A stretch of DNA of 59,003 bases, taken from contig JABIUV010000050.1 of assembly GCA_018700895.1 (NCBI GenBank), positions 1 to 59,003 of the forward strand. Direction: 5' to 3'. The stretch is from Bacteroidota bacterium (GTDB taxonomy: Bacteria > Bacteroidota > Bacteroidia > NS11-12g > UBA9320). The notes beneath the pieces were generated by a model. That model worked only from the letters and a program-made list of their open reading frames with translations, was not told the DNA's origin and ran no database searches. Positions 43,857 to 53,040 of this stretch are shown here, one piece after another (position 1 is the stretch's first letter; every line of letters starts with the position of its first letter). The position numbers and the translations under genes were made by a program.

Positions 43857-43907
43857 CACAATAACAATTATGATTTAACCTTTTTTTTGACAAAAAAAAT
43901 TATTGTG
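43857..43907 (+). other. AT-rich nested inverted repeat after phoH
   Basis: CACAATAA (43857-43864) pairs with TTATTGTG (43900-43907), and inside it T8 (43881-43888) pairs with A8 (43892-43899), leaving a 16-nt bulge. It lies 37 nt after the phoH stop. It could be a weak terminator or an RNA element in the act leader region. The rest of this gap shows only T and A runs and the act -7 box. Confidence 0.35.
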
Positions 43908-44058
43908 CGATTAAATTTATCAAGGTTATTTGATGCGTAAATTTTTTTTTTTAAAATCCTGACTAACAAATTTTTACGAGCCAAAAAATGTTCTATTTGA
44001 AAACCTTCTAAATTAAAGAATTGTGCATATCTCAAAGTGCCTCATTTTGTAGCCTAAT

Positions 44059-44066
44059 TATATTTG
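44059..44066 (+). promoter_or_regulatory. -7 box of the act operon
   Basis: TATATTTG matches TANNTTTG and is followed by GCAGCC, as at rpsF and rpmB. The leader to the actA ATG is about 25 nt. No convincing -33 box. Confidence 0.55.
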
Positions 44067-44095
44067 CAGCCGCGTGATTATTACGCCGAAACTGA

Positions 44096-45025
44096 ATGTA
44101 TAAACCAAAAAAAAACATTGTCTTAACGACGCTTTTTACATCCATTAGCATTTTATCATTTTCACAAAATAGCATGTCATCTTTTTATTCGGAATCTACA
44201 TTCCTAGCATTGATCATTTTATCCGTAGTATTGGCAGCCATCGCTGCACTACTTTTCGGAATCAAAAGACACTTATCTGCTCTTAACAAAGAAAGAAACG
44301 CAGAAGAAGACGAACCGTCATTATACGAAAGTAAAATAAAGCCGGTGATAGACGGATGGAATCCCACCATCGCTACGCTCGTGATTGCAGGATTATTCCT
44401 CGTTGTGCTGGGTGGATTTGGTTATAAATTTGGGATGGACGAGGTTGGTGTACAGCAAGGCTATGCTCCATCACAACCTATTAACTTTTCACACAAGATA
44501 CACGCTGGCCAGTATGAGATAGATTGCAAATACTGTCACAGTACTGTGGAGAAATCTAAATCGGCGAGTATCCCGTCACTCAATACTTGTATGAACTGTC
44601 ACAAATACGTGAAGGCTGAAGAAAAGTATAATGGTAAAACATCTCCTGAAATACAAAAAATATATAATGCTATTGGTTTTGATGGTGAGAATATGGAATA
44701 CATAGAGGGGTATGAGCAGAAACCAATAGAGTGGGTGCGTATACATAACCTTCCCGATTTAGCTTATTTCAACCACTCTCAGCACGTTGTGGTAGGTAAA
44801 TTAGAATGTCAGACCTGTCACGGCCCGATCCAAGAAATGGAGAAAGTGTACCAATACTCTACCCTACAGATGGGCTGGTGTATTGACTGTCACCGTGAGC
44901 GAGGCATCGACTCAGAAAACAACGATTACTATGAAGAGGCACATAAGAATATGATAGCCGAAGGAAAAGACTTTATATCGGTTGCCGACAACGGAGGCCT
45001 AGAATGTAGCAAGTGTCACTATTAA
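44096..45025 (+). CDS. actA: Alternative complex III pentahaem cytochrome subunit ActA
   Basis: ActA is the multihaem c-type cytochrome of the membrane complex that oxidises quinol in place of cytochrome bc1. The 309-aa protein has five CXXCH motifs: CKYCH (144-148), CMNCH (165-169), CQTCH (238-242), CIDCH (262-266) and CSKCH (304-308). Before them are a signal-like N-terminus (to about 24) and two hydrophobic helices (about 35-55, 90-110). The gene opens the six-gene act operon (27 nt to actB) after a -7 box. Confidence 0.95.
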   Translation: MYKPKKNIVLTTLFTSISILSFSQNSMSSFYSESTFLALIILSVVLAAIAALLFGIKRHLSALNKERNAEEDEPSLYESKIKPVIDGWNPTIATLVIAGLFLVVLGGFGYKFGMDEVGVQQGYAPSQPINFSHKIHAGQYEIDCKYCHSTVEKSKSASIPSLNTCMNCHKYVKAEEKYNGKTSPEIQKIYNAIGFDGENMEYIEGYEQKPIEWVRIHNLPDLAYFNHSQHVVVGKLECQTCHGPIQEMEKVYQYSTLQMGWCIDCHRERGIDSENNDYYEEAHKNMIAEGKDFISVADNGGLECSKCHY

Positions 45026-45051
45026 TCAATAACTAAAGAGAAAATCACATT

Positions 45052-48000
45052 ATGTCTTCAAATAATTATTGGAAAGGTGTAGAAGAGTTAGACCAAACAC
45101 AAGAGTTTGTGACTTCTAATGCCAACGAATTTTCAGAAGGATTACCACTAGAGCAAGTTTTTTCTAACGATGATGCTACAAGAGCAAATCGTAGAGACTT
45201 CCTAAAATACTTTGGTTTCGGATTAGGAGCTGTAACCTTAGCCGCTTGTAACAAAACACCTATTAAGAAAGCAATACCTTATACCGAAAAACCGGATAAT
45301 GTAACACCAGGTGTTCCGTTGTACTACGCAAGTAGCTCTGTTAGTAATAACGAAGGTTTCCCTGTGCTAGTAAAGGTCCGTGAAGGTAGACCAATCAAAT
45401 TTGAACCAAATAAGGAAGCTACCTACTTCGGTGGTGGATTAGATGGCCTTGGTCATTCGGCTCTTCTTTCTTTATATGATACAAATCGCCTTCCTGGAGC
45501 TATGGTTGCAGGTAAGAGGAAAGCACAAGAGTGGTCTAAATTTGACAAGGAGGTAGTAGCTGCACTGGACAAAACAGCAACAAGCGGTAAGTCAATTGCG
45601 ATTATCACCAACGGAAGTACAAGTTTGGTAACGAACCAAGCTATTGAAGATTTCAAAGCCAAATATAGTAATACTGAAGTAGTTTCTTACGAGCCTATCA
45701 CTTACAGTGGTATCAAACGAGCAAATAAGAAATCCTTTGGACAAGCTATCATCCCCGCTTACAATTTTGACAAAGCGGAGGTAATTGTAAGTTTTGGAGC
45801 TGATTTTCTTGGAACTTGGATAAGCCCTATCAAATTTCACTCTGATTACAGTAAGAACAGAGTACCTAAAGATGGTAAAATGTCTAAGCACTACCAGTTT
45901 GAGTCATTGATGTCCCTCACAGGAAGTAATGCGGACGTACGTGTACCTATGAAAATGAGTAACGTAAGTCAACACCTAATCGCCTTATACCGCGAATTAG
46001 GAGGAGCAACTCCTCATCAAGGGATGGAAGTTGCTGGTAATAACATAAAAGCAGCGGCGAAAGAATTAGAAGCAGCTGGTAGTAAAGGACTCGTAGTATG
46101 CGGAAGCAACAATGAGGCCGACCAATTATTGGTAAATGCTATCAATATGATGCTTGGTGCTTATGGGTCTACTATAGACTCCACCAACTACTATAAAGGT
46201 CAAAGTGCTGATGAAGCTGATTTTACAGCATTTTTAGTAGAAGCCAAAGCAGGTAAATACGGTGCGGTAATCACAATAGATGCTAACCCCGTATATTCAC
46301 ATCCTGAAGCTGAGGCTGCATTTGCCAAAATACCTACTCGTATTAGCACGGCAATCACCTTAGACGAAACTTCGGTAGAAGCTACACACATAGCAACCAA
46401 TTTGCACCCACTAGAAAATTGGGATATAAAAGAGCCTTACAAAGGTCGGTTTGTTGTATCTCAACCTACTATCTCTCCTGTATTCAATGGCAGAGCAGTA
46501 GCAAGTTCATTAGTAGCTTGGTCAGGTGGTAAAGTAGCAGACAAAGACGAAACTACCCACGCTTATAAATACACCAAAGCTGTTTTTGCTAAAGCTATCG
46601 GCGGCGACTTCAATAAAGCATTAGAACTTGGTGTTGTAGAAAACACCTCAAGTTCAAGCGTACCATCATTTAACATTACAGGAGGTGCTGCAGCAGAAGC
46701 ATTAGCACAAGTAAAAGGTGCAGAAAAAGAACTTATACTTTACCAAAAAGTAGGTGTAAGAGATGGAGCTTACGGTAATACTCCTTGGGCTCACGAAATG
46801 CCTGATCCAGTAAGTAAGGTGACTTGGGATAACTATATCAGTATCTCAATGCCTGATGCCAAAGCTCAAGATTTGGAAACTGGTGACACAGTTAAGTTAA
46901 CTACTAAATCTGGCGATATCGAATTACCCGTATTGGTACAACCGGGACAAACAAAGTCTACCTACGGTATAGCCTTAGGATACGGAAGAAAATTGCCAGA
47001 GGGAGTTAAGAATGACTTAAAAGACTTGGGTAAAAATGCCTACGGTTTAGTAGATATGTCTGCCGGATATGCAGATTACACTGTAGGTGGTATCAAGATA
47101 GAAAAAGTACCTACTACATTCAAATATGAATTCGGTATTACCCAAACACATTATAGTATAGAAGGTAGAGATATTATACGTGAAGCAACGCTTGACGAGT
47201 ACAATAAAGATCCAATGGCCGGTGGACACGTTCACAAGCCAAAGATGATATCGCTTTGGGATGATTACGATTATAGCAAAGGTCATCATTGGGCTATGGC
47301 CATCGACCTGAACTCTTGTACAGGTTGTAGTGCGTGCATCGTAAGTTGTAGTATAGAGAACAACGTTCCTATCGTAGGTAGAGACGAAGTAAGACGCAGA
47401 CGTGAAATGCACTGGTTGCGAATAGATAGATACTACAGTTTTGAGGCTCCAGCTAAAAAAGACTTGAGTATGAGTATCGTACACGGTGGAGACCAAACCG
47501 TAGAAGCCGGTGAGCAAATGACCAAAGAAAAGGTGATGGAAGCTTACTCTGCCGCCTCAGAGAATGAGGCCACTGCTTATGATTACTACGAGAATGTACG
47601 TGTAGCACATCAACCAATGATGTGTCAGCACTGTGATAATGCTCCTTGTGAGACGGTATGTCCTGTACTTGCAACTACACACAGTAGTGAGGGACTAAAC
47701 CAGATGACGTACAACAGATGTATTGGAACAAAGTATTGCGGTAATAACTGCCCATACAAAGTGCGTAGATTCAACTGGTTTAGATACAACGAAAACGAGA
47801 AGTTTGACTACCACTTCAGCAATGATTTAGGTAAGATGGTAATCAACCCAGACGTTACTGTACGTTCTAGAGGTGTGATGGAGAAATGTAGTTTCTGTGT
47901 ACAACGTATTCAGTCTACTAAGCTTGCAGCTAAGCGTGAGAATCGTAAAATGAAAACAGATGAATTCACTACAGCGTGTGCTCAAACTTGTCCATCTAAT

Positions 48001-48141
48001 GCTATTGTATTTGGTGACTTAAACGACCAAAGCAGTGAAATAGCTAAATTATATGCTAACGAGAGATCATATCACGTACTTGAGGAGCTAGGCGTTAAAC
48101 CTTCAGTTCAGTACATGACCAAAATCAGAAATAAGAAATAA
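45052..48141 (+). CDS. actB: Alternative complex III molybdopterin-like/Fe-S subunit ActB
   Basis: A 1029-aa fusion of a molybdopterin oxidoreductase-like half (about 90-730, cofactor-less in known ACIII) with a ferredoxin-like half. N-terminal ANRRDFLKYFGFGLGAVTLAAC (residues 45-66) is a Tat-type signal followed by a lipobox-like Cys. Fe-S ligand groups are CTGCSACIVSC (756-766), CQHCDNAPCETVC (from 858), CIGTKYCGNNC (from 890), CSFC (from 946) and CAQTC (976-980), enough for several clusters. It transfers electrons between ActA haems and the quinol site. Confidence 0.95.
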   Translation: MSSNNYWKGVEELDQTQEFVTSNANEFSEGLPLEQVFSNDDATRANRRDFLKYFGFGLGAVTLAACNKTPIKKAIPYTEKPDNVTPGVPLYYASSSVSNNEGFPVLVKVREGRPIKFEPNKEATYFGGGLDGLGHSALLSLYDTNRLPGAMVAGKRKAQEWSKFDKEVVAALDKTATSGKSIAIITNGSTSLVTNQAIEDFKAKYSNTEVVSYEPITYSGIKRANKKSFGQAIIPAYNFDKAEVIVSFGADFLGTWISPIKFHSDYSKNRVPKDGKMSKHYQFESLMSLTGSNADVRVPMKMSNVSQHLIALYRELGGATPHQGMEVAGNNIKAAAKELEAAGSKGLVVCGSNNEADQLLVNAINMMLGAYGSTIDSTNYYKGQSADEADFTAFLVEAKAGKYGAVITIDANPVYSHPEAEAAFAKIPTRISTAITLDETSVEATHIATNLHPLENWDIKEPYKGRFVVSQPTISPVFNGRAVASSLVAWSGGKVADKDETTHAYKYTKAVFAKAIGGDFNKALELGVVENTSSSSVPSFNITGGAAAEALAQVKGAEKELILYQKVGVRDGAYGNTPWAHEMPDPVSKVTWDNYISISMPDAKAQDLETGDTVKLTTKSGDIELPVLVQPGQTKSTYGIALGYGRKLPEGVKNDLKDLGKNAYGLVDMSAGYADYTVGGIKIEKVPTTFKYEFGITQTHYSIEGRDIIREATLDEYNKDPMAGGHVHKPKMISLWDDYDYSKGHHWAMAIDLNSCTGCSACIVSCSIENNVPIVGRDEVRRRREMHWLRIDRYYSFEAPAKKDLSMSIVHGGDQTVEAGEQMTKEKVMEAYSAASENEATAYDYYENVRVAHQPMMCQHCDNAPCETVCPVLATTHSSEGLNQMTYNRCIGTKYCGNNCPYKVRRFNWFRYNENEKFDYHFSNDLGKMVINPDVTVRSRGVMEKCSFCVQRIQSTKLAAKRENRKMKTDEFTTACAQTCPSNAIVFGDLNDQSSEIAKLYANERSYHVLEELGVKPSVQYMTKIRNKK

Positions 48142-48165
48142 TAACGAAACAGCTCACTAACTAAT

Positions 48166-49512
48166 ATGTATTCAGCAGATATAAGACAGCCACTAGTAAC
48201 TGGTGGCAAAACGTACTCAGATGTTACAGCTGACATTTGCAGACCTATTGAAAACAAGCCTACCAGCTCTTGGTGGGTTGGATTCATAACAGGTGTCGTA
48301 CTTCTCATGGTATTAGCAGGGACACTTGCTTGGACCGTATGGGAAGGAATAGGTACTTGGAACACCAATAAATCTGTAATGTGGGGTTGGGATATTACCA
48401 ACTTTGTATTTTGGGTTGGTATAGGTCACGCAGGAACTTTGATTTCGGCGGTTCTCTTACTCTTCAGACAAAAGTGGAGAATGTCGATTAACCGATCTGC
48501 AGAGGCCATGACCATTTTCGCTGTATTCTGTGCCGCGATTTTTCCTTTGTTTCACATGGGTCGTGTATGGTTAGGCTTTTGGCCACTACCATTGCCTAAT
48601 GCCTTTGGATCACTTTGGGTAAACTTTAACTCTCCCCTACTTTGGGACGTATTCGCGATATCTACTTACCTATCTGTATCGCTAGTATTTTGGTACTTAG
48701 GTTTGATTCCTGATATTGCTACTGTACGTGATAGAGCAACCACCAAAGCTCGTAAGTTTTGGTACGGATTCTTCGCGATGGGCTGGAATGGTTCGGCTAA
48801 GTCTTGGGGACGTTACGAGGTTGTAGCACTTATACTTGCGGGTATATCTACTCCGCTTGTACTTTCGGTACACACCATTGTATCTATGGACTTTGCAACA
48901 TCTGTAATTCCTGGATGGCATACCACGATATTCCCTCCATACTTCGTAGCTGGAGCCATTTTCTCTGGGTTTGGTATGGTACTTACGCTTTTGCTTATCG
49001 CAAGACACGTAATGAATTACGAAGCATACATAACTTCTGAGCACTTAGAGGCTATGTGTAAGGTAATCTTACTTACGGGTTCTGTAGTAGGTTTGGCATA
49101 TATCACCGAGTTCGTAATCGCTGCATACTCAGGATATGAGTATGAGCAGTACGCGTTTGCTAATAGAATGTTTGGACCTTATGCTTGGGCATATTGGACT
49201 ATGATGTTCTGTAACCTTATGGCACCACAGGTATTCTGGTTCAAATGGTCTAGAACTACACCTTGGTTCATATTTGTGATATCTATAGTAGTAAACATAG
49301 GAATGTGGTTTGAGCGTTTTGTTATTATCGTAACCTCACTTCACAGAGACTTCCTTCCAAGTAGCTGGGTTATGTATCACGCGACGTGGGTAGAGGTAGG
49401 AATATTCTTAGGAACATTTGGATTATTCTTCACGTGCTTCTTCCTATTCGCTAAATTCTTGCCAGTAATCAATATGGCAGAGGTTAAAACCATCCTAAAA
49501 GACAAAGAGTAA
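48166..49512 (+). CDS. actC: Alternative complex III membrane subunit ActC (NrfD/PsrC-like)
   Basis: A 448-aa polytopic protein with about ten transmembrane helices. GHAGTLISAVLLLFRQKWRM (helix 2-3), PLFHMGRVWLGFWPLP and SVHTIVSMDFATSVIPGWH are family hallmarks of the quinol-binding NrfD/PsrC-like subunits; a conserved His/Asp-containing proton pathway is probable. It lies 24 nt after actB and 1 nt before actD. Confidence 0.95.
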   Translation: MYSADIRQPLVTGGKTYSDVTADICRPIENKPTSSWWVGFITGVVLLMVLAGTLAWTVWEGIGTWNTNKSVMWGWDITNFVFWVGIGHAGTLISAVLLLFRQKWRMSINRSAEAMTIFAVFCAAIFPLFHMGRVWLGFWPLPLPNAFGSLWVNFNSPLLWDVFAISTYLSVSLVFWYLGLIPDIATVRDRATTKARKFWYGFFAMGWNGSAKSWGRYEVVALILAGISTPLVLSVHTIVSMDFATSVIPGWHTTIFPPYFVAGAIFSGFGMVLTLLLIARHVMNYEAYITSEHLEAMCKVILLTGSVVGLAYITEFVIAAYSGYEYEQYAFANRMFGPYAWAYWTMMFCNLMAPQVFWFKWSRTTPWFIFVISIVVNIGMWFERFVIIVTSLHRDFLPSSWVMYHATWVEVGIFLGTFGLFFTCFFLFAKFLPVINMAEVKTILKDKE

Positions 49513-49513
49513 T

Positions 49514-50482
49514 ATGATTGATAAAAGTATATTATTAGATGATAAGAAGTTTACCGTAGGCATCTTTGATGACTCTGATAAACTATTGCATGCAGTACAC
49601 ACACTGAAGGAAAAAGGTGTTAAGATTTTTGATTGCTACACACCATTTCCAGTACACCATCTAGATAAAGCTCTAGGTTATAATAGAACTAACCTTTCTA
49701 TAGGTGCATTTTTATGCGGTATGTTAGGTTCACTCACTGGGTTTACACTTGCATATTATATGAACGTGGTAGATTGGCCAATGATTATAGGTGGTAAGCC
49801 ACAGGATATATCAGTATTCACTAGTTTCATTCCGGTGATTTTCGAACTTACCATCCTGTTTACAGCATTTGGTATGGTGATTATGTTTTTTGCACGCAGC
49901 AGAATGATACACGGCATCAAAGAGGACTTGCTTTCTCGTCGTCAAACAGACGACCATATGGTTCTAGCTATAGACAACGATGAAGACCAAGACGTAAGCA
50001 GCTCAGATATACAAGCTATTCTTCGAGGAGAAGGTGCTATAGAAGTAAGTGGATCACGAGAGGCGTTTCATACATCATTAAACGACGAAGAAACATTAGC
50101 TCAAATAACTGCTAACAACGACACATCTGAACCAGTACTTAACGTCACAGAACCTGAGGTAGCGGCAGAAGAACCTGCTCCGGCTCTTACAAAAAAAGCA
50201 GAGAAGGTAGTACTAACCGAAGATGAAAAAGAAGAGCGACTAAACGCAATTAAATCTACGCTTGGTGATGCTTCCGGGGCTAAAGACGATCTAAAGCTAA
50301 TAAGTGGCGTAGGACCAAAATATGAAGAGACCTTGAATTCCATAGGTATTTATACGTTTGAGCAGATTTCTAAGATGACGCTTGAAACTATTAAGGCTGT
50401 TGAGGAAATAACCAACTACTTCCCAGGAAGAATAGAACGAGACGATTGGATTAATCAGGCTAAAAAATTAATGAGCAAATAA
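49514..50482 (+). CDS. actD: Alternative complex III subunit ActD with extra C-terminal HhH domain
   Basis: ActD (DUF3341 type) is a two-helix membrane subunit; residues 1-150 match it (KKFTVGIFDDSDKLLHAVH, PFPVHHLDKALGYNRTNLS, two helices near 65-85 and 105-130). It should end near residue 175, but this protein runs to 322 aa. The extra part holds an acidic Ala/Glu/Pro linker (about 155-255) and a helix-hairpin-helix domain (258-322: DDLKLISGVGPKYEETLNSI ... PGRIERDDWINQAKKLM). No stop or frame change separates the parts. Confidence 0.93.
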   Translation: MIDKSILLDDKKFTVGIFDDSDKLLHAVHTLKEKGVKIFDCYTPFPVHHLDKALGYNRTNLSIGAFLCGMLGSLTGFTLAYYMNVVDWPMIIGGKPQDISVFTSFIPVIFELTILFTAFGMVIMFFARSRMIHGIKEDLLSRRQTDDHMVLAIDNDEDQDVSSSDIQAILRGEGAIEVSGSREAFHTSLNDEETLAQITANNDTSEPVLNVTEPEVAAEEPAPALTKKAEKVVLTEDEKEERLNAIKSTLGDASGAKDDLKLISGVGPKYEETLNSIGIYTFEQISKMTLETIKAVEEITNYFPGRIERDDWINQAKKLMSK

Positions 50483-50486
50483 TACG

Positions 50487-51551
50487 ATGAAGCTGAACAA
50501 TTTATTAAAATACGGAATCATCTTAAGTATACCAGCATTGGGTTTGGTATCTTGCGTAAGCTCTGGAGATAATCCAGGAATTGAGTACGCACCTAATATG
50601 TACGTATCTCAGGCTTATGAGCCATTCTCTCAGGAGAAAAAATTTGACTACAACCCTAACGGAATGACGATGCGTCTTCCTGTGAATGGTACCGTGGCGA
50701 GAGGTCAAGGTTCATTCATTTACCCTCACGCAAATACGGGAGATGGATATACGGCAAGTGCTGGATTCACTCCTTGGGTTGCTGCTACTCAAACCAATGT
50801 AGAAGAAGGGCAACGCCTTTATAATATATACTGCTGGCATTGTCACGGTAAAAAAGGTAAAAACAATGGCCCGATTTTCAAGGATAAAAAAATGCCTGTT
50901 CCATCCTGGCCAAATTACCAGTCTGAGTATATCCAAAACTTACCTGTGGGTAAAGCATATCACACCATTACTTATGGTAAAGGTTTGATGGGTTCTCATG
51001 CATTTATGCTTAACCCTGAAGAGCGTTGGAAAGTGATACACTATGTAAAGTCGTTAGCGTATGGTGACGATTTCAAATTCGCACCAGAAGCTTCAACTAG
51101 CGGAGAAGGAGCAGATATAGATGAAATAGAAGGGATATCCTCTGACGTAGATGGCACGATGGGTGTACATCACGATTTTCCTGGAACGGCTGCTGAAAAA
51201 GCAATGATTATGACTGCAATGTCTAAAGTTGATTTTAAAGGATTCCCAAATAGAAGAGTAATGAAAGCATCTTCTGAAGGACAGTTGGATAAAGTAGCAG
51301 TGTATCTTGCGAAGCATCCTGATTTTAAAGCTACCGTTGTAGGACAAACGTGGGCTACCTTGACAGAAGAAGGTGCAGCAACCTTAGGTCTGGACAGAGC
51401 TAAAAATATTGTTGCATACCTTACCAGCAAAGGAGTTAATGCGGCAAATCTATCTGCACGCAATGTAGCTGATGCAGGTATGACCGGAGATATTACATCT
51501 AGTGCCGACAGACAAGCCAATAGACGAGCAGAAATAGAAATTTATAAATAA
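50487..51551 (+). CDS. actE: Alternative complex III monohaem cytochrome ActE with OmpA-like tail
   Basis: A 354-aa lipoprotein (lipobox LVSC, C23). The haem c site is CWHCH (116-120) and LMGSHAFML (167-175) may hold the axial Met, as in ActE. Residues about 245-354 are added and resemble OmpA-like domains: KASSEGQLDKVAVYLAKHPD, the VVGQT strand, GLDRAKNIVAYLTSKGV and a terminal NRRAEIEIYK. In typical OmpA domains GHTD carries the aspartate that binds diaminopimelate; here it is GQTW. The Arg after GLD is kept. It lies 4 nt after actD and 15 nt before actF. Confidence 0.92.
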   Translation: MKLNNLLKYGIILSIPALGLVSCVSSGDNPGIEYAPNMYVSQAYEPFSQEKKFDYNPNGMTMRLPVNGTVARGQGSFIYPHANTGDGYTASAGFTPWVAATQTNVEEGQRLYNIYCWHCHGKKGKNNGPIFKDKKMPVPSWPNYQSEYIQNLPVGKAYHTITYGKGLMGSHAFMLNPEERWKVIHYVKSLAYGDDFKFAPEASTSGEGADIDEIEGISSDVDGTMGVHHDFPGTAAEKAMIMTAMSKVDFKGFPNRRVMKASSEGQLDKVAVYLAKHPDFKATVVGQTWATLTEEGAATLGLDRAKNIVAYLTSKGVNAANLSARNVADAGMTGDITSSADRQANRRAEIEIYK

Positions 51552-51566
51552 CCGAAACTGAATAAA

Positions 51567-52958
51567 ATGGGACACCATATAATAAACGAAGTATCGCAAG
51601 AAAAATTTGAGTTCACAGGAAGAGCCAAAATGATTGCTATTGCTCTATTTGTAATAGGAGCTATACTAGCAGGAGTAGGTGCTATGAATGTTAAGAAAAA
51701 CTGGGATAACCATGGCGAACAAATAGAAGCTCACGAAGAGCATGAAACAGATGCACATGGAGATCATCACGCTACATTAGCTCAAGATGATGCTCACGAA
51801 GGTGCGTCTCAAGCAGCACACGGTGAAGCAGCACACGGTGAGCACGAAGTAACTTACATGTCTCGTGTATGGGCTAACTTGCTTATGAATAGCTACTACT
51901 TTTGGTTATTTGCTATATCAGCAGTATTTTTCATAGCTGTGAACTATGTGGCCAACGCCGGATGGGCAGTTATGCTCAAGCGTGTGATGGAAGCACAATC
52001 AAGCTATATTTACATTGGTTCAGCAATATTGGTTGCTGTACTAATTGGAGCGAAGGATACACTATATCATTGGGTACAATACATTCACAGTTCTGCTGCG
52101 GGAAATCCTGCAGATGCTGGATATGATGCCATATTAGAAAGTAAGCGATGGCTACTAAATGAGTCATCTTTATTCTTCTTTATACCATTTGTACTTATTG
52201 TTTGGGTTCTTATAAGACGTAAGTTAAGAAACAACAGTACTGCAGAAGACGAAACCAAGGACCTTGGACTATTCAAAAGTTCAACAAGATGGTCTGCAGG
52301 ATTTATATTCTTCTTTGCTTTTTCATTCTCAGCCTTATCTTGGTTAATCATAATGAGTATAGATGCACATTGGTATTCTACTATGTTCTCTGTATACAAC
52401 TTTGCGATCTCATTTGTTACAGGTCTATCTGTAATGATGGTAATAGCTCAATATTTGAAATCAAAAGGATACATGGAAATGGTATCTGATGAGGTAATAC
52501 ACGATTTGGGTAAATTTATGTTTGCCTTCTGTGTATTCTGGGGATACATTTTCCTTGGACAGTGGTTACTTATATGGTACACCAACTTACCAGAGGAAAC
52601 AGTGTACTTCGCTGCTCGATTACAGGGTCAGTACAAAACATTATTTGCAGTGAACATATTCATGTGCTTCCTAGCTCCATTCTTAGTACTTATGATGCGT
52701 AACGCTAAACGTTCGCCCAAAGTATTATTAACTGCAGCAGCTATTATCCTTATTGGCCATTGGGTAGATGTATACTTGCTTATTATGCCAGGTACAATAG
52801 GTGACCACGCAGGAATTGGTATGTTAGAAGTAGGAACTACTATGGCGTTTGCAGGATTGTTTATATATGTAGTGCTCAACTCGTTGAGCAAAGCAAATAT
52901 GTATCCTACCCATCACCCGTACTTACTAGAATCAGCAAATCACGATGTTGGACCATAA
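51567..52958 (+). CDS. actF: Alternative complex III membrane subunit ActF
   Basis: A 463-aa polytopic subunit of the NrfD/PsrC-like group, about ten helices, pairing with ActC. Between helix 1 (about 20-42) and helix 2 (about 105-130) lies an acidic, histidine-rich stretch (HEEHETDAHGDHH and HEGASQAAHGEAAHGEHE, about 55-95). Core motifs include GDHAGIGMLEVGTTMAFAGL near the C-terminus. It is the last gene of the operon; a strong terminator follows. Confidence 0.94.
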   Translation: MGHHIINEVSQEKFEFTGRAKMIAIALFVIGAILAGVGAMNVKKNWDNHGEQIEAHEEHETDAHGDHHATLAQDDAHEGASQAAHGEAAHGEHEVTYMSRVWANLLMNSYYFWLFAISAVFFIAVNYVANAGWAVMLKRVMEAQSSYIYIGSAILVAVLIGAKDTLYHWVQYIHSSAAGNPADAGYDAILESKRWLLNESSLFFFIPFVLIVWVLIRRKLRNNSTAEDETKDLGLFKSSTRWSAGFIFFFAFSFSALSWLIIMSIDAHWYSTMFSVYNFAISFVTGLSVMMVIAQYLKSKGYMEMVSDEVIHDLGKFMFAFCVFWGYIFLGQWLLIWYTNLPEETVYFAARLQGQYKTLFAVNIFMCFLAPFLVLMMRNAKRSPKVLLTAAAIILIGHWVDVYLLIMPGTIGDHAGIGMLEVGTTMAFAGLFIYVVLNSLSKANMYPTHHPYLLESANHDVGP

Positions 52959-52980
52959 TTACTTGGTTATATAAATTATC

Positions 52981-53014
52981 AAAATCCCATTGGTTTTCGC
53001 CAATGGGATTTTTT
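52981..53014 (+). terminator. Intrinsic terminator of the act operon
   Basis: A 13-bp stem AAAATCCCATTGG/CCAATGGGATTTT with a 6-nt loop, followed by further T, 22 nt after the actF stop. Confidence 0.93.
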
Positions 53015-53027
53015 AGTTTTAAAGCAA

Positions 53028-53035
53028 TATATTTG
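53028..53035 (+). promoter_or_regulatory. -7 box of alkB, leaderless arrangement
   Basis: TATATTTG matches TANNTTTG and ends 5 nt before the ATG at 53041, 14 nt after the act terminator. No obvious -33 box. Confidence 0.55.
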
Positions 53036-53040
53036 ATACG

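Noticed and set aside
43820-44095. tRNA or small RNA gene in the AT-rich gap before actA
   Set aside because: No cloverleaf or GTTCRANNC-like arm visible; only A/T runs, one weak structure and the act promoter.
47047-47517. A 156-aa minus-strand frame
   Set aside because: Antisense to the actB Fe-S region, no start region or domain.
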